Positions 1-9,338 of a stretch of 64,000 nt of DNA are shown in pieces. The stretch is from Pseudolabrys sp963742345 (GTDB taxonomy: Bacteria; Pseudomonadota; Alphaproteobacteria; Rhizobiales; Xanthobacteraceae): positions 120,765-184,764 of the forward strand of contig CAVULO010000006.1 of the NCBI GenBank assembly GCA_963742345.1, in the 5' to 3' direction. Numbering within the stretch: position 1 is the first letter of the stretch; every line of letters begins with the position of its first letter. The notes below the pieces were generated by a model. That model worked only from the letters and a program-made list of their open reading frames with translations. It was not told the origin of the DNA and made no database searches. The translations under genes and the position numbers were made by a program.

Positions 1-968
1 TTGAGAAAGTCATCAAGAAGCAAGAGGAGATCGGCCTCAGGCTTGCCACCGACGGTGAATTGCGCCGCTCTTGGTGGCATTTCGATTTCTACAAGGGCCT
101 CGATGGCGTCGAAATTTACCAGACCGACGAAGGCATCCACTTCGCTGGCGTGGACACCAAGGCGGAAGGCTTGCGGGTTGTCGGCAAGATCGGGTTTTCC
201 AATCATCCACACATCGAACACTTCAAGTTCCTGAAGGCGCACACCAAAGCCACGCCGAAGATGACCATTCCTGCGCCCTCGACGTTCCACTTCCGTCAAG
301 GCCGGCAGTCGATCAGCAAAGAGGTCTATCCCGACCTCAACGCCTATTTCGACGATGTGGCGATCGCCTATCAAAAGGCAATTCGCGCTTTTTACGATGC
401 AGGTTGCCGTTATCTGCAGCTCGACGACACGGCCTGGTCGATGATCTGCGATCCGAAACAGCGCGATGGCTCGCGCAAGCGCGGCGACGATCCGGATAAG
501 TTGCCGCCGCACTACACGCGCATGACCAACAAGGCGCTGGAAGCCAAGCCTGCGGACATGACGATCACCATGCATTCCTGCCGCGGCAATTTCCGCTCTA
601 CCTTTATCGCGTCCGGGGGCTACGAGTTCGTTGCCGAGGAATTGTTCGGCAAGGTCAATATCGACGGATATTTTCTGGAATTCGATACCGACCGTGCCGG
701 CGGTTTCGAGCCGCTGCGCCATCTCAAGGGCGACAAACGGGTGGTACTGGGCCTCGTCACGTCAAAGAGCGGGCGGCTGGAGCCAAAGGACGACATCAAG
801 CGGCGCATTGATGAAGCCACCAAATATGTCGCGCTTGATCAGCTATGTTTGTCGCCGCAATGCGGCTTTGCCTCGACAGAAGAAGGCAACGTGCTGGCCG
901 AGGAGGAACAGTGGGCGAAACTGCGGATGATCGTGGACTTGGCGGAGGAAGTGTGGGGGAAGAACTAG
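1..968 (+). CDS. MetE-like (cobalamin-independent methionine synthase II family) protein, copy 1, 5' truncated
   Basis: The reading frame is open from base 3 to the TAG at 966-968 (321 codons), so the start lies before the window. It is the C-terminal catalytic domain of the MetE family as a stand-alone protein (usual length about 370 aa). The zinc-site signature is visible: His-Ser-Cys-Arg-Gly-Asn, a downstream Glu in the FLEFD segment, and a Cys in SPQCGFAST. The family transfers methyl or other alkyl groups to thiols through a zinc-bound thiolate. Stand-alone members include YxjG/YxjH and, more distantly, epoxyalkane:coenzyme M transferase, so the real substrate is unknown. It is the first of three tandem paralogues followed by acyl-CoA-type catabolic genes. 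Confidence 0.85.
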   Translation, partial: EKVIKKQEEIGLRLATDGELRRSWWHFDFYKGLDGVEIYQTDEGIHFAGVDTKAEGLRVVGKIGFSNHPHIEHFKFLKAHTKATPKMTIPAPSTFHFRQGRQSISKEVYPDLNAYFDDVAIAYQKAIRAFYDAGCRYLQLDDTAWSMICDPKQRDGSRKRGDDPDKLPPHYTRMTNKALEAKPADMTITMHSCRGNFRSTFIASGGYEFVAEELFGKVNIDGYFLEFDTDRAGGFEPLRHLKGDKRVVLGLVTSKSGRLEPKDDIKRRIDEATKYVALDQLCLSPQCGFASTEEGNVLAEEEQWAKLRMIVDLAEEVWGKN

Positions 969-978
969 CAAAAGCCAC

Positions 979-1004
979 TCATCCCCGCGCAAGCGGGAAT
1001 CCAG
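979..1004. repeat. REP-like palindrome after MetE-like copy 1
   Basis: An imperfect inverted repeat with arms CCCGC (984-988) and GCGGG (993-997) and a short GCAA loop lies in the 89-bp gap between copies 1 and 2. A related palindrome with CCCGCG/CGCGGG arms follows copy 2. It resembles the small intergenic palindromes common in Bradyrhizobium-type genomes. There is no T-tract, so it is not a standard terminator. Confidence 0.5.
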
Positions 1005-1057
1005 CGTAGTCTGGCGCCGCGTCTCGCGCTTTTGCGGAGACGGGCGGTAAAAGCCGA

Positions 1058-2164
1058 ATGACTCAACGCACCACGCCTCCGTTCCGCGCCGATCACGTTG
1101 GCAGCCTGTTGCGCACCGCGCCGCTGAAAGAGTTGCGCGCGAAACGCGAGCGCGGGGAGATTTCGGCTGGCGCGCTGAAAGCGACGGAAGACCGCGAGAT
1201 CGAGAAGATCATCAGGAAGCAGGAAGAGATCGGGCTGAAGGCCGTTACCGACGGCGAATTCCGCCGCGCGTTCTGGAATTACGATTTTCTCGGGGCCCTC
1301 GACGGCGTCGAAGCCTATCTGGGGGAGCGCAAGATCAAGTTCGAGGGCCCAAATCCCAAGCCAATGATGCTGCGGGTCATCGGCAAGCTCGGCCCGTTTT
1401 CCGGCCATCCAATGCTGGAACATTTCAGGTTCGTCAAAGAACACACCCGCGTCACGCCGAAAATGACGATCCCTTCGCCGTCGTCGCTGCATTTCCGCTA
1501 CGGCCGCGACGCCGTGCCGGAGTCGGTCTATCCAGACATGAGCGATTTCTATCGCGATCTTGGCCAGACTTATCGCACGGCCGTGCGCGCCTTCGCCGAT
1601 GCGGGCTGCCGCTATCTACAGCTCGATGAGGTCAATTTCACCTATCTTTGCGATCCGAAGTTGCGTGCACAAGTCGCCAACCGCGGCGACGATCCGGAAA
1701 AGCTGCCGACGATCTATGCAGGCATGATCAATGCCGCTATCTCCGATATTCCGCCCGACATGACCATCGCGATGCATTTGTGCCGCGGCAATTTCCAATC
1801 AACCTTTGTTGCGTCGGGGGGATACGAGCCGGTAGCGGAGATTCTGTTCAATACGATCAACGTGCATGGCTACTTCATGGAATACGACAGTGATCGCGCC
1901 GGCGGCTTTGAGCCGCTGCGTTTCGTGCCGAGAGGCAAGACCGTCGTACTGGGACTGGTGACAACAAAATCGGGCCGTCTGGAATTGAAAGACGACATCA
2001 AACGCCGTATCGATCGGGCCGCGAAGTTTGTTCCGCACGAGCAGCTCTGTCTTTCGCCGCAATGCGGCTTCGCTTCCACCGAAGAGGGCAATATTCTCGC
2101 CGAAGATGAGCAATGGGCGAAATTGCGGATGATTGTTGAGCTTGCCGAAGAGGTTTGGAGCTAG
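1058..2164 (+). CDS. MetE-like (cobalamin-independent methionine synthase II family) protein, copy 2
   Basis: Complete 368-aa stand-alone MetE C-terminal-type barrel. The N-terminal segment PPFRADHVGSLLR is shared with copy 3. Candidate zinc ligands are His240 and Cys242 (HLCRGN), Glu275 (FMEYD) and Cys336 (SPQCGF). The 61-residue spacing between Glu275 and Cys336 equals that between the last two ligands of E. coli MetE. The folate-binding N-terminal half of full MetE is absent, so methyltetrahydrofolate-dependent methionine synthesis cannot be assumed; transfer of a methyl or alkyl group to a thiol is the safest description. The start is the ATG at 1058. It is probably co-transcribed with copies 1 and 3. 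Confidence 0.88.
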   Translation: MTQRTTPPFRADHVGSLLRTAPLKELRAKRERGEISAGALKATEDREIEKIIRKQEEIGLKAVTDGEFRRAFWNYDFLGALDGVEAYLGERKIKFEGPNPKPMMLRVIGKLGPFSGHPMLEHFRFVKEHTRVTPKMTIPSPSSLHFRYGRDAVPESVYPDMSDFYRDLGQTYRTAVRAFADAGCRYLQLDEVNFTYLCDPKLRAQVANRGDDPEKLPTIYAGMINAAISDIPPDMTIAMHLCRGNFQSTFVASGGYEPVAEILFNTINVHGYFMEYDSDRAGGFEPLRFVPRGKTVVLGLVTTKSGRLELKDDIKRRIDRAAKFVPHEQLCLSPQCGFASTEEGNILAEDEQWAKLRMIVELAEEVWS

Positions 2165-2179
2165 AGTTATGTAGATCGC

Positions 2180-2212
2180 TCATTCCCGCGGTTGCTTTCG
2201 CGGGAGCGAACG
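2180..2212. repeat. REP-like palindrome after MetE-like copy 2
   Basis: Inverted repeat with arms TTCCCGCG (2183-2190) and CGCGGGAG (about 2199-2206) around a GTTGCTTT loop, in the gap before copy 3. A right-half-like remnant (TTTCGCGGGGGCGAGCGGAA) lies at about 3344-3363 behind copy 3, so each paralogue is followed by a relative of the same element. Confidence 0.5.
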
Positions 2213-2225
2213 AATGGGAGGGACA

Positions 2226-3336
2226 ATGTCACAACGCACAAAACCGCCGTTTCGCGCCGACCATGTCGGGAGCCTGTTGCGCCCCGGCGCGCTGAAAAAA
2301 GCACGCGAGCAGCGTACCAAGGGCGAAATTGCGCCCACGCAACTGAAGGAAATCGAGGACCGCGAGATCGAGCGCGTCATCAAGAAGCAGGAGGATGTCG
2401 GCCTGCAATCGATCACCGATGGCGAATTCCGTCGCTCCTGGTGGCATCTCGATTTTCTCTGGGGTCTCGACGGTATTGAAAAGCATGTGATGGATACCGG
2501 TATCCCCTTTACGGGCATAACGACACGCAACGAAGGCCTCAAGGTCACCGGCAAGCTCGGCTTTTCCAACCACCCAATGATCGAGCATTTCAAGTTCGTC
2601 GCGGCGCACACCAGGCGCATGCCGAAGATCACAATTCCATCGCCGTCGGCCGCTTATGGGCGCCCCGTGCCAACGCCGATCGACAGAAAGGTCTATCCAA
2701 AGCTTGATGCATTCTTCGACGATCTCGGCCAAGCTTATAAAAAAGCCGTGCGTGCTTTCGCCGATGCGGGGTGCCGCTATCTCCAGCTCGACGAAGTCTT
2801 CATCGCCATGCTGTGCGACCCGAAATACCGCCAATCAATGAAAGACCGTGGGGATGATCCGGAGCAGCTCGGTGAACTCTACGGCGACCTTATCAATACG
2901 GCGATGTCGGACATTCCATCCGACATGACCATCACGATGCACATGTGTCGTGGCAACTATAAATCGACCTACATGGGGAGCGGAGGCTACGAAGCCGTGC
3001 AGGAGGTTCTGTTTAACAGAATCAAGGTGCATGGCTTTTTCATGGAATACGACAGCGAACGTGCCGGCGGCTTCGAACCGCTGCGGATGCTCCCGAAAAA
3101 TAGAACCGCCGTGCTCGGTCTCGTTACGACGAAGAGCGGACGAGCTCGAGTCCAAGGACGAAGTCAAGCGCCGTATTGACCAAGCCGCCAAGTTCGTTTC
3201 GCTTGAACAATTGTGTCTGTCGCCGCAATGCGGCTTTGCCTCGACCGAAGAGGGCAATGCGCTGGCCGAGGACGAGCAATGGGCGAAGCTGCGCATGATC
3301 ATCGAAATTGCCGGCGAGGTGTGGGGCAAAAGCTAA
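2226..3336 (+). CDS. MetE-like protein, copy 3, interrupted by a +1 frameshift
   Basis: A third paralogue of the zinc alkyltransferase family. The ATG at 2226 is preferred over the one at 2214 because GGAGGGA sits just upstream and the product then begins MSQRTKPPFRADHVGS, matching copy 2. The zinc signature HMCRGN is intact. The frame breaks at about 3142: after VTTKSGR the original frame runs into a stop at 3179, while removing one base in CGAGCTCGAG restores LESKDEVKRRIDQAAK and the terminal SPQCGFASTEEGN segment, ending at 3336. Everything on both sides is normal, so this is either a recent pseudogene or a sequencing error. Confidence 0.8.
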
Positions 3337-3389
3337 CGACAACTTTCGCGGGGGCGAGCGGAACGATAGTTTCGCGGGCGGTACATCGA

Positions 3390-4304
3390 ATGCCAGATAT
3401 TGTGAAAGGGAAAGTTGCCATCGTCACTGGCGCGGGGCGCGGGATCGGTCGCGGCATCGCGCTCCTGCTCGCCAAGGAAGGCGCGCGCGTGATGGTTTGC
3501 GATATCGGCGCCAGTTTGCAAGGCGCGGGCAGCGACAGCGGTCCGGCGCAGGACACTCTCGACGCCATAAAAAAGGCCGGCGGTGAGGCGATTGCTTCCA
3601 CGCTCTCGATCACCGAGCCGAAAAACGCAGAAACTATCGTCAAGGCCGCGCTCGACGCCTATGGCCGCGTCGACATTCTGGTCAACAATGCCGGCATTCT
3701 TCGCGACGTGATCTTCCACAAGATGAGCTGGTCGGATTGGTCTGATGTGATCGCCGTGCATCTGCACGGCTCGTTCAATATGAGCCGCGCCGTCGCCCCG
3801 CTTTTCCGCGAGCAAGGCTCTGGCGCTTTCGTGTACATGACATCGACCTCCGGCCTGGTCGGCAATTTCGGTCAGGCCAATTACATGGCGGCAAAGCTCG
3901 GTATCATGGGCCTGTCGCGCGGCATCGCACTCGATATGGCACGCTTCAACGTGCGCTCGAATTGCATCGCACCCTTTGCATTCACACGCATGATTGAGTC
4001 GATACCGGCACAATCGGACCAGGACAAACGCCGCATCGAGGCCTTCCAGCGCATGACACCTGAGAAGATCGCGCCGCTTGCGGTCTATCTGTGTTCCGAT
4101 GCGGCGACGGATATCACCGGGCAAATCTTTTCGGTCCGCAACAATGAGATTTATCTGTTCAACCAGCCGCGGCCTATCCAGACCATCCATCGCGCCGACG
4201 GCTGGACGCCGGAAACACTTGCAACCGAGCTAAAAAAAGCCTTCGTATCCTCGTTTACGCCGTTGGAGCGCTCCGAAGACGTATTCAATTGGGATCCGAT
4301 CTAG
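3390..4304 (+). CDS. SDR-family NAD(P)-dependent oxidoreductase (3-hydroxyacyl-CoA dehydrogenase-like)
   Basis: 304-aa short-chain dehydrogenase. An ATG at 3390 gives MPDIVKGKVAIVTGAGRGIG, with the TGxxxGxG dinucleotide motif near residue 13. It has the structural VNNAGIL motif, the catalytic Ser in YMTSTSG and the Tyr-x-x-x-Lys in NYMAAK. The insert after the second strand (SLQGAGSDSGPAQ) and the long C-terminal extension resemble the dehydrogenase units of multifunctional beta-oxidation enzymes. Its place between MetE-like genes and acyl-CoA dehydrogenase/CoA-transferase genes suggests oxidation of a hydroxyacyl(-CoA) intermediate; the substrate is unknown. The frame is open further upstream to 3213 but overlaps copy 3, so the later start is chosen. 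Confidence 0.85.
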   Translation: MPDIVKGKVAIVTGAGRGIGRGIALLLAKEGARVMVCDIGASLQGAGSDSGPAQDTLDAIKKAGGEAIASTLSITEPKNAETIVKAALDAYGRVDILVNNAGILRDVIFHKMSWSDWSDVIAVHLHGSFNMSRAVAPLFREQGSGAFVYMTSTSGLVGNFGQANYMAAKLGIMGLSRGIALDMARFNVRSNCIAPFAFTRMIESIPAQSDQDKRRIEAFQRMTPEKIAPLAVYLCSDAATDITGQIFSVRNNEIYLFNQPRPIQTIHRADGWTPETLATELKKAFVSSFTPLERSEDVFNWDPI

Positions 4305-4344
4305 CCGCACTTGTCAGGGGCTGCCGGCTGCATAGAGTGGGCCC

Positions 4345-5518
4345 ATGAAAAAGCGCAGCACCGAGCCTGACGAATTTGCCGATGTTCGGGCCGGCGTGCG
4401 CGCGCTGTGCGTCAAGTTTCCGGGAGAGTATTGGCGCGCGCTGGATCGCGAACGCACCTATCCAACCGAATTCGTCGCCGCACTCACAAAGGCCGGCTAT
4501 CTCGCGGCGCTGATCCCGGAGGAGTACGGAGGTAGTGGGCTCACCCTCGGAGCGGCCGCCGCAATTCTGGAGGAGGTGCACGCCTCCGGCGGTAATGGCG
4601 CCGCCTGCCATGCGCAGATGTACATCATGGGCACAATCCTGCGCCACGGCAGCAAGGCGCAGAAGGAACGCTATCTGCCGTTGATCGCTACTGGCGAACT
4701 TCGCCTGCAGGCTTTTGGCGTTACCGAACCGACGTCGGGCACCGACACCCTTTCCCTGCGCACCACGGCGCGGCGCGAAGGCAACGATCACTACGTCATC
4801 AATGGCCAGAAGATCTGGACGTCGCGCGCCGAACATTCCGATTTGATGCTCTCTGCTCGCGCGTACCACACCAAAGGAGCAAGCCAAGAAGCGCACCGAT
4901 GGTTTGTCTGTATTTTTGGTGGACATGCGGCTCGCGCAGGGGGCCAACATCGCCATCAATCCGATCCGCACCATGATGAATCATGCCACGACGCAGATTT
5001 TTTTCGACGATCTGCGCGTGCCTGCGGAGAATCTGATCGGCGAGGAAGATCAGGGTTTTCGCTATATTCTTTCGGGCATGAATGCCGAGCGCATTCTGAT
5101 TGCGGCCGAATGCATCGGCGATGCGAAATGGTTCATCGCCAAGGCGACGCAATATGCCAAGGATCGCGAACTGTTCGGACGGCCGATTGGGCAGAATCAG
5201 GGCGTACAATTCCCGATCGCGCGCGCCTATGCGCAGATGCGTGCCGCCGAATTGATGGTGCACGAGGCCGCGCGCAAATACGAAGCGGGCGAGGATATCG
5301 GGGCTGAAGCCAATATGGCCAAGCTTCTGGCGGCCGATGCGTCATGGGCGGCTGCCGACATGTGCGTGCAGACCCACGGCGGCTTTGGCTTTGCCGAAGA
5401 ATATGATGTTGAGCGCAAATTCCGCGAAACCCGGCTCTATCAGGTCGCGCCGATTTCCACCAACATGATCCTTTCGTATCTCGCCGAACACGTGCTCGGC
5501 CTGCCGCGGTCGTATTGA
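4345..5518 (+). CDS. Acyl-CoA dehydrogenase family protein, interrupted by a +1 frameshift
   Basis: The N-terminal and middle domains (GVTEPTSGTDT, INGQKIWTS) read in one frame to about 4850. The C-terminal FAD/helical domain (NPIRTMMNHATT, AQYAKDRELFGRPI, QTHGGFGFAEEYDVERKFRE) reads in the next frame. Removing one base in ATGCTCTCTGCTCGC at about 4852 joins them as SDLMLLLARTTPKEQAKKRT, giving about 390 aa, normal for the family. The product would oxidise an acyl-CoA with FAD and electron-transfer flavoprotein. The usual catalytic Glu near the C-terminus (YEGT-type) is absent (LYQVAPIST), but a Glu in the NAERI helix (about residue 248) matches the site used in isovaleryl-CoA dehydrogenase. 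The following CoA-transferase starts one base after its stop. Confidence 0.85.
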
Positions 5519-5519
5519 G

Positions 5520-6644
5520 ATGACGCTGCCGCTCGAAGGCGTTCTGGTTGTCTCGGTCGAGCAAGCGGTGGCGGCACCACAATGTACCTGCCGGCTGGCG
5601 GATGCGGGCGCGCGCGTGATCAAGGTGGAGCGGCCGGAGGGCGACTTCGCCCGCCGCTATGACGGACTGGTGCATGGCGAGAGCGCCTATTTCGTCTGGC
5701 TCAATCGCGGCAAACAGTCGGTGGTGCTCGATCTCGCCAGGCCCGATGACAAGGCGCTGCTCGAAGCCATGCTCGCGAAAGCCGACGTGTTCGTGCAGAA
5801 CCTGAAACCTGGTGCGCTCGCCAGGCTCGGCTTCCCATTCGAGCGTCTGCGCCACGATTATCCGCGGCTGATCTGTTGTTCGATCTCAGGTTATGGCGAG
5901 AGCGGGCCTTATGCGCAGCGCAAGGCTTACGACATGCTGATCCAGGCCGAGTCGGGGCTCGCGTCGATCACCGGCGGCCCGGAAGCGCCGGCGCGCGCCG
6001 GCGTCTCGGTCGTCGACATAGCTGCCGGCATGAATGCCTACGAGGCGATCCTGGAAACACTGCTGGCGCGCAACCGCACCGGCGAGGGCGCGGTAATCGC
6101 GATCTCGATGTTTGATGCCATGGCGGATTGGATGGCCGTACCGCTGCTGCAGCACGAAGGCGGTGACACACCCAAACGCATAGGGCTGGCGCACACGTCG
6201 ATCTCGCCTTATGGCGCGTTCAAAACCCGCGACGGCGCCGACGTGCTGATCTCGATCCAGAACGATCGCGAATGGCGCATCCTTGCCGAGCACGTGCTGG
6301 ACGACAGGGCACTCGCCGCCAATCCGAATTTCGCCACCAATGTCGAACGCATGAAACGTCGCGTTGAGACCGACGGCCGCGTCGCCGCCGCCTTCGCGTC
6401 TATGGATGTCGCGCCGCTGGTGGAGAAACTCGCGCGCAACGATATCGCCTTCGGCCGTATCAACGATCTGGATTTGCTGGCGCGACATCCGCATCTGAGG
6501 CGGATCGCGATCGACACGCCGACCGGTCCGGCCAGCATGCCGGCGCCGACCGCGGTTCACGACGGCACCATGCGCCGCTACGGCGCGGTACCCGCGCTCG
6601 GAGAGCACACAGAACTGGTGCGCAGGGAGTTTTCCGCGAAATAA
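5520..6644 (+). CDS. CaiB/BaiF (class III) CoA-transferase family protein
   Basis: 374 aa. It starts one base after the acyl-CoA dehydrogenase stop (TGA-G-ATG), implying translational coupling. The family fold is seen in LADAGARVIKVERPEGD, the NRGKQSVVLDL segment, the Asp-containing VFVQNLKPGALARLGF segment and the ISGYGESGPYAQRKAYDMLIQAESG block. Family members move CoA between carboxylic acids, or act as racemases in the AMACR branch. Given the operon, activation of a catabolic acid for the neighbouring dehydrogenases is likely; donor and acceptor cannot be read from the sequence. It converges on the efflux operon with a 3-bp gap. Confidence 0.88.
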   Translation: MTLPLEGVLVVSVEQAVAAPQCTCRLADAGARVIKVERPEGDFARRYDGLVHGESAYFVWLNRGKQSVVLDLARPDDKALLEAMLAKADVFVQNLKPGALARLGFPFERLRHDYPRLICCSISGYGESGPYAQRKAYDMLIQAESGLASITGGPEAPARAGVSVVDIAAGMNAYEAILETLLARNRTGEGAVIAISMFDAMADWMAVPLLQHEGGDTPKRIGLAHTSISPYGAFKTRDGADVLISIQNDREWRILAEHVLDDRALAANPNFATNVERMKRRVETDGRVAAAFASMDVAPLVEKLARNDIAFGRINDLDLLARHPHLRRIAIDTPTGPASMPAPTAVHDGTMRRYGAVPALGEHTELVRREFSAK

Positions 6645-6647
6645 TAG

Positions 6648-8193
6648 TCAGTCGACCGCTACGGTTTCCGGCTTCGCGCCGGGTGCCCGGCGCACGGTGC
6701 CGATGATCATCACAAGCGGGATCACCGCCAGCGTCAGGATCATCAGCAGCTTGAAGTCGTTGAGATAGGCGAGCATCGCTGCCTGCTGTGTGACAATCAT
6801 ATCGAGCAGAGCGCGGCCCGAATCGGTATGCACATCCAGAGTTCCCGGCTACGTCCGGCATTTGGAGCGCGTTATTGAACGGCGTCACCTGTTCGGTCAG
6901 CCGCGCGTGCATCTCGGTGGTCTTGCTGGTCAGGTTGGCGATGACCATGGATATGCCAATTGAAGAGCCGATATTACGCGCCAGCGTGGTGATCGCGGTG
7001 GCTCCCGTGCGCAAATGGCCCGGCAACGTGGCGAACGCGACCGTGGAGATCGGCACGAACAGCAAGCCCAGACCGATGCCCTGTACGATGCTGGTAACGA
7101 CAATCGTCGTCTTCGTTACGTCAAGCGAAAAGCCGGTCATGTAATAGAGTGTGCTGCCGGCAAGCAGCAGGCCGCACAGGATCAGGTAGCGCGGCTGCAC
7201 CATTTGCATCAGCCGAGGCGCAGCCATCATGGTGAGAAGTGTGCCGACGCCGCGTGAGCCGAGCAAATAACCGGCGGTCTGAATCGGATAGCCGAGCAGA
7301 TTCTGCATGAACGGCGTGACCAGCGCCATGGTACCGAACAGCACCACGCCAATCACCACCATGAAAATACAGCCGCTGACGAAATTGCGGTCCTTGAACA
7401 TTTCGAAGCGGACGAAAGGCTCTTTTGCGGTCAGGGAATGCGCGAAGAAATAGTAGAAGCCGGCCGCCGAGACGATCGCCTCGATCCAGATTTCGTTGGA
7501 ACCGAACCAGCCGACCTGTTCGCCGCGATCAAGCAATAATTGGAGCGATCCGATGCCGACGGCGAGCGCGGCAAAGCCGAACCAGTCGAAGCGCAGATGT
7601 TCCTGGCGTTTGGTCTCGTCCATAAAGAGCGTCATCCCGAGCACGGTGATGACGCCGATCGGCAGATTGATGAGGAATACCCAATGCCATGAGTAATTGT
7701 CGGTGAGCCAGGCGCCCAATGTCGGGCCCATGATCGGCCCCAACATCACGCCAACGCCCCAGATCGCCATCGCTTGCCCGCGTTCCTCTGCCGAATAGGT
7801 ATCGAGCAGCACGGATTGCGACAATGGCACAAGCGCGGCGCCGGCCATGCCCTGCAGCAGCCGAAACAGCACCATTTGCTCGATATTCTGCGCCAGCGCA
7901 CACAGGAACGACGCGACGGTAAAGCCAGCGACGCAGATGATGAAGAGCTTCTTGCGCCCGAAGCGATCCGACAACCAGCCGATCGGTGCAGTCATGATTG
8001 CGGCAGCAACGATGTAAGACGTTAGCACCCAATTGATCTGGTCGAGCGAGGCGGATAGCGAACCCTGCATGTAGGGTAAGGCGACATTGGCGATGGTGGT
8101 GTCGAGCGCCTGCATGACCGTGGCGGTCATGGTGCAGACCGTGATCAGAATGCGCCGCAGCTTCGGATCCATCGATGCGAAGCGCGCGGTCAT
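6648..8193 (-). CDS. emrB: DHA2-family MFS drug exporter (EmrB-like), frameshifted near its 3' end
   Basis: About 514 aa when repaired. It has the DHA2 motif A (GWLSDRFGRKK) and motif C (GVMLGPIMGPTLGAWLTD) and about 14 hydrophobic segments. The long frame ends in unrelated sequence after PDVAGNS; removing one base of the CC at 6836-6837 restores DVHTDSGRALLDMIVTQQ, the last membrane helix and a stop at 6648. Its ATG overlaps the stop of the membrane-fusion gene (ATGA), so the two are coupled. With EmrA and an outer-membrane channel it would expel hydrophobic compounds across both membranes. The break removes only the last helix and tail and may be a consensus error. Confidence 0.87.
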
Positions 8194-9335
8194 TTTGCTT
8201 CTTTTGCCTGCGCAGGCCCGAACGGCAGACGACTGTGGCCTGTGTCGATCTCGACGTTCACACTCATGCCGGAACGCAGCAGACGCGTGTCTTCACTCTT
8301 GTCAAAGGCGATCCGCACCGGAACGCGCTGCACCACTTTCACCCAATTGCCGGTCGCGTTTTGCGGCGGCAGGATCGAGAATTGCGCACCGGTACCGGGG
8401 CTCACCGCTATCACGGTGCCAGTGAAGGTACGGTCGGGGAAACTATCGATGTCGAGCATCGCCTTTTGCCCCACGCGCAAATAAGTGATGTCAGTTTCTT
8501 TGGGATTGGCGTCGACCCACGGCGTCTGGTCGTCGATGACGCTCAGCACCGGTGTGCCGGCGGCGACGAAGCGGCCGAGCTGGATGTTGTCGACCTGCGT
8601 GGCGGTGCCCGACATCGGCGCACGCACGATCGTATGGTCATAATCGCGCTGCGCGTTGTCGAGTACCGCCTTGGCTTGTGCGTATTCGGGAAATTGCGCC
8701 AGCGGAAGATCAGGATTACCGAGCAATTGATTCAGTGTCGTATCGTGCTGCTGGGCGGCATACTCTGCCTGCAATTGCGCGGCGACGACAGCCGCCATGG
8801 CGGTGTCGAGGTCCGCCTGCGAGCCGGCCTGCGAACTCACCAGTTTGGTCTTGCGGTCGACATCGCGCTGCTTGAGATCGACGTTTTTCTTGGCGAGGTC
8901 GGTAAGCGTCTCCAGTGATTTTAAATTGGTCTTGAGCTTGTCGAAGTTGCTACGAGCGGTGTCGAGCTTGGCCTTTGCCTGCTGCAATGCGAGTGCCAAA
9001 GGTTCTCTATCGAGCGAGAATAGCTCCTCGCCTGGATTGACGTGTTGGCCTTCGCGGATGGCGACATGCGTGATCTTGCCAGAGATGTCCGGTGTGATCA
9101 GGACTTTCTGAGCACCGACATATGCATTGTCGGTCGAAATATATCGTCCGCCCGTGAGATAAATGCCGAGCCCCATCACGACCGCGAAGGCCGGAAGTGC
9201 GACGAGCAGTATCATGCGCAGGCGCTTGCGGCCGATGCGCGCGAACAGGCCAGCAGCCGCTGGTGTACCGGGTTTCGAATCGGGGGACGTCTTGGCCTCG
9301 GGTGCCGGTACGATCTTCAAAGCTTTCTCACTCAT
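8190..9335 (-). CDS. emrA: HlyD-family periplasmic membrane-fusion protein (EmrA-like)
   Basis: 381 aa. A single N-terminal membrane helix (RMILLVALPAFAVVMGLGIYL), then a biotinyl-lipoyl-like beta domain (ISGKITHVAIREGQHVNPGEELFSLD), a long coiled-coil hairpin (about residues 110-200), the second lipoyl half (RAPMSGTATQVDNIQLGRFVAAGTPV) and a beta-barrel domain. This is the adaptor linking the inner-membrane MFS pump to an outer-membrane channel. It is the middle gene of marR-emrA-emrB: 4 bp after the regulator stop, and overlapping the pump start by 4 bp. No outer-membrane TolC gene is in the window. Confidence 0.92.
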   Translation of the reverse strand: MSEKALKIVPAPEAKTSPDSKPGTPAAAGLFARIGRKRLRMILLVALPAFAVVMGLGIYLTGGRYISTDNAYVGAQKVLITPDISGKITHVAIREGQHVNPGEELFSLDREPLALALQQAKAKLDTARSNFDKLKTNLKSLETLTDLAKKNVDLKQRDVDRKTKLVSSQAGSQADLDTAMAAVVAAQLQAEYAAQQHDTTLNQLLGNPDLPLAQFPEYAQAKAVLDNAQRDYDHTIVRAPMSGTATQVDNIQLGRFVAAGTPVLSVIDDQTPWVDANPKETDITYLRVGQKAMLDIDSFPDRTFTGTVIAVSPGTGAQFSILPPQNATGNWVKVVQRVPVRIAFDKSEDTRLLRSGMSVNVEIDTGHSRLPFGPAQAKEAK

Positions 9336-9338
9336 GAC

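Noticed and set aside
3213..3389. Extended N-terminus for the SDR
   Set aside because: The upstream frame overlaps MetE-like copy 3 and lacks similarity; the nucleotide-binding motif begins just after the Met at 3390.
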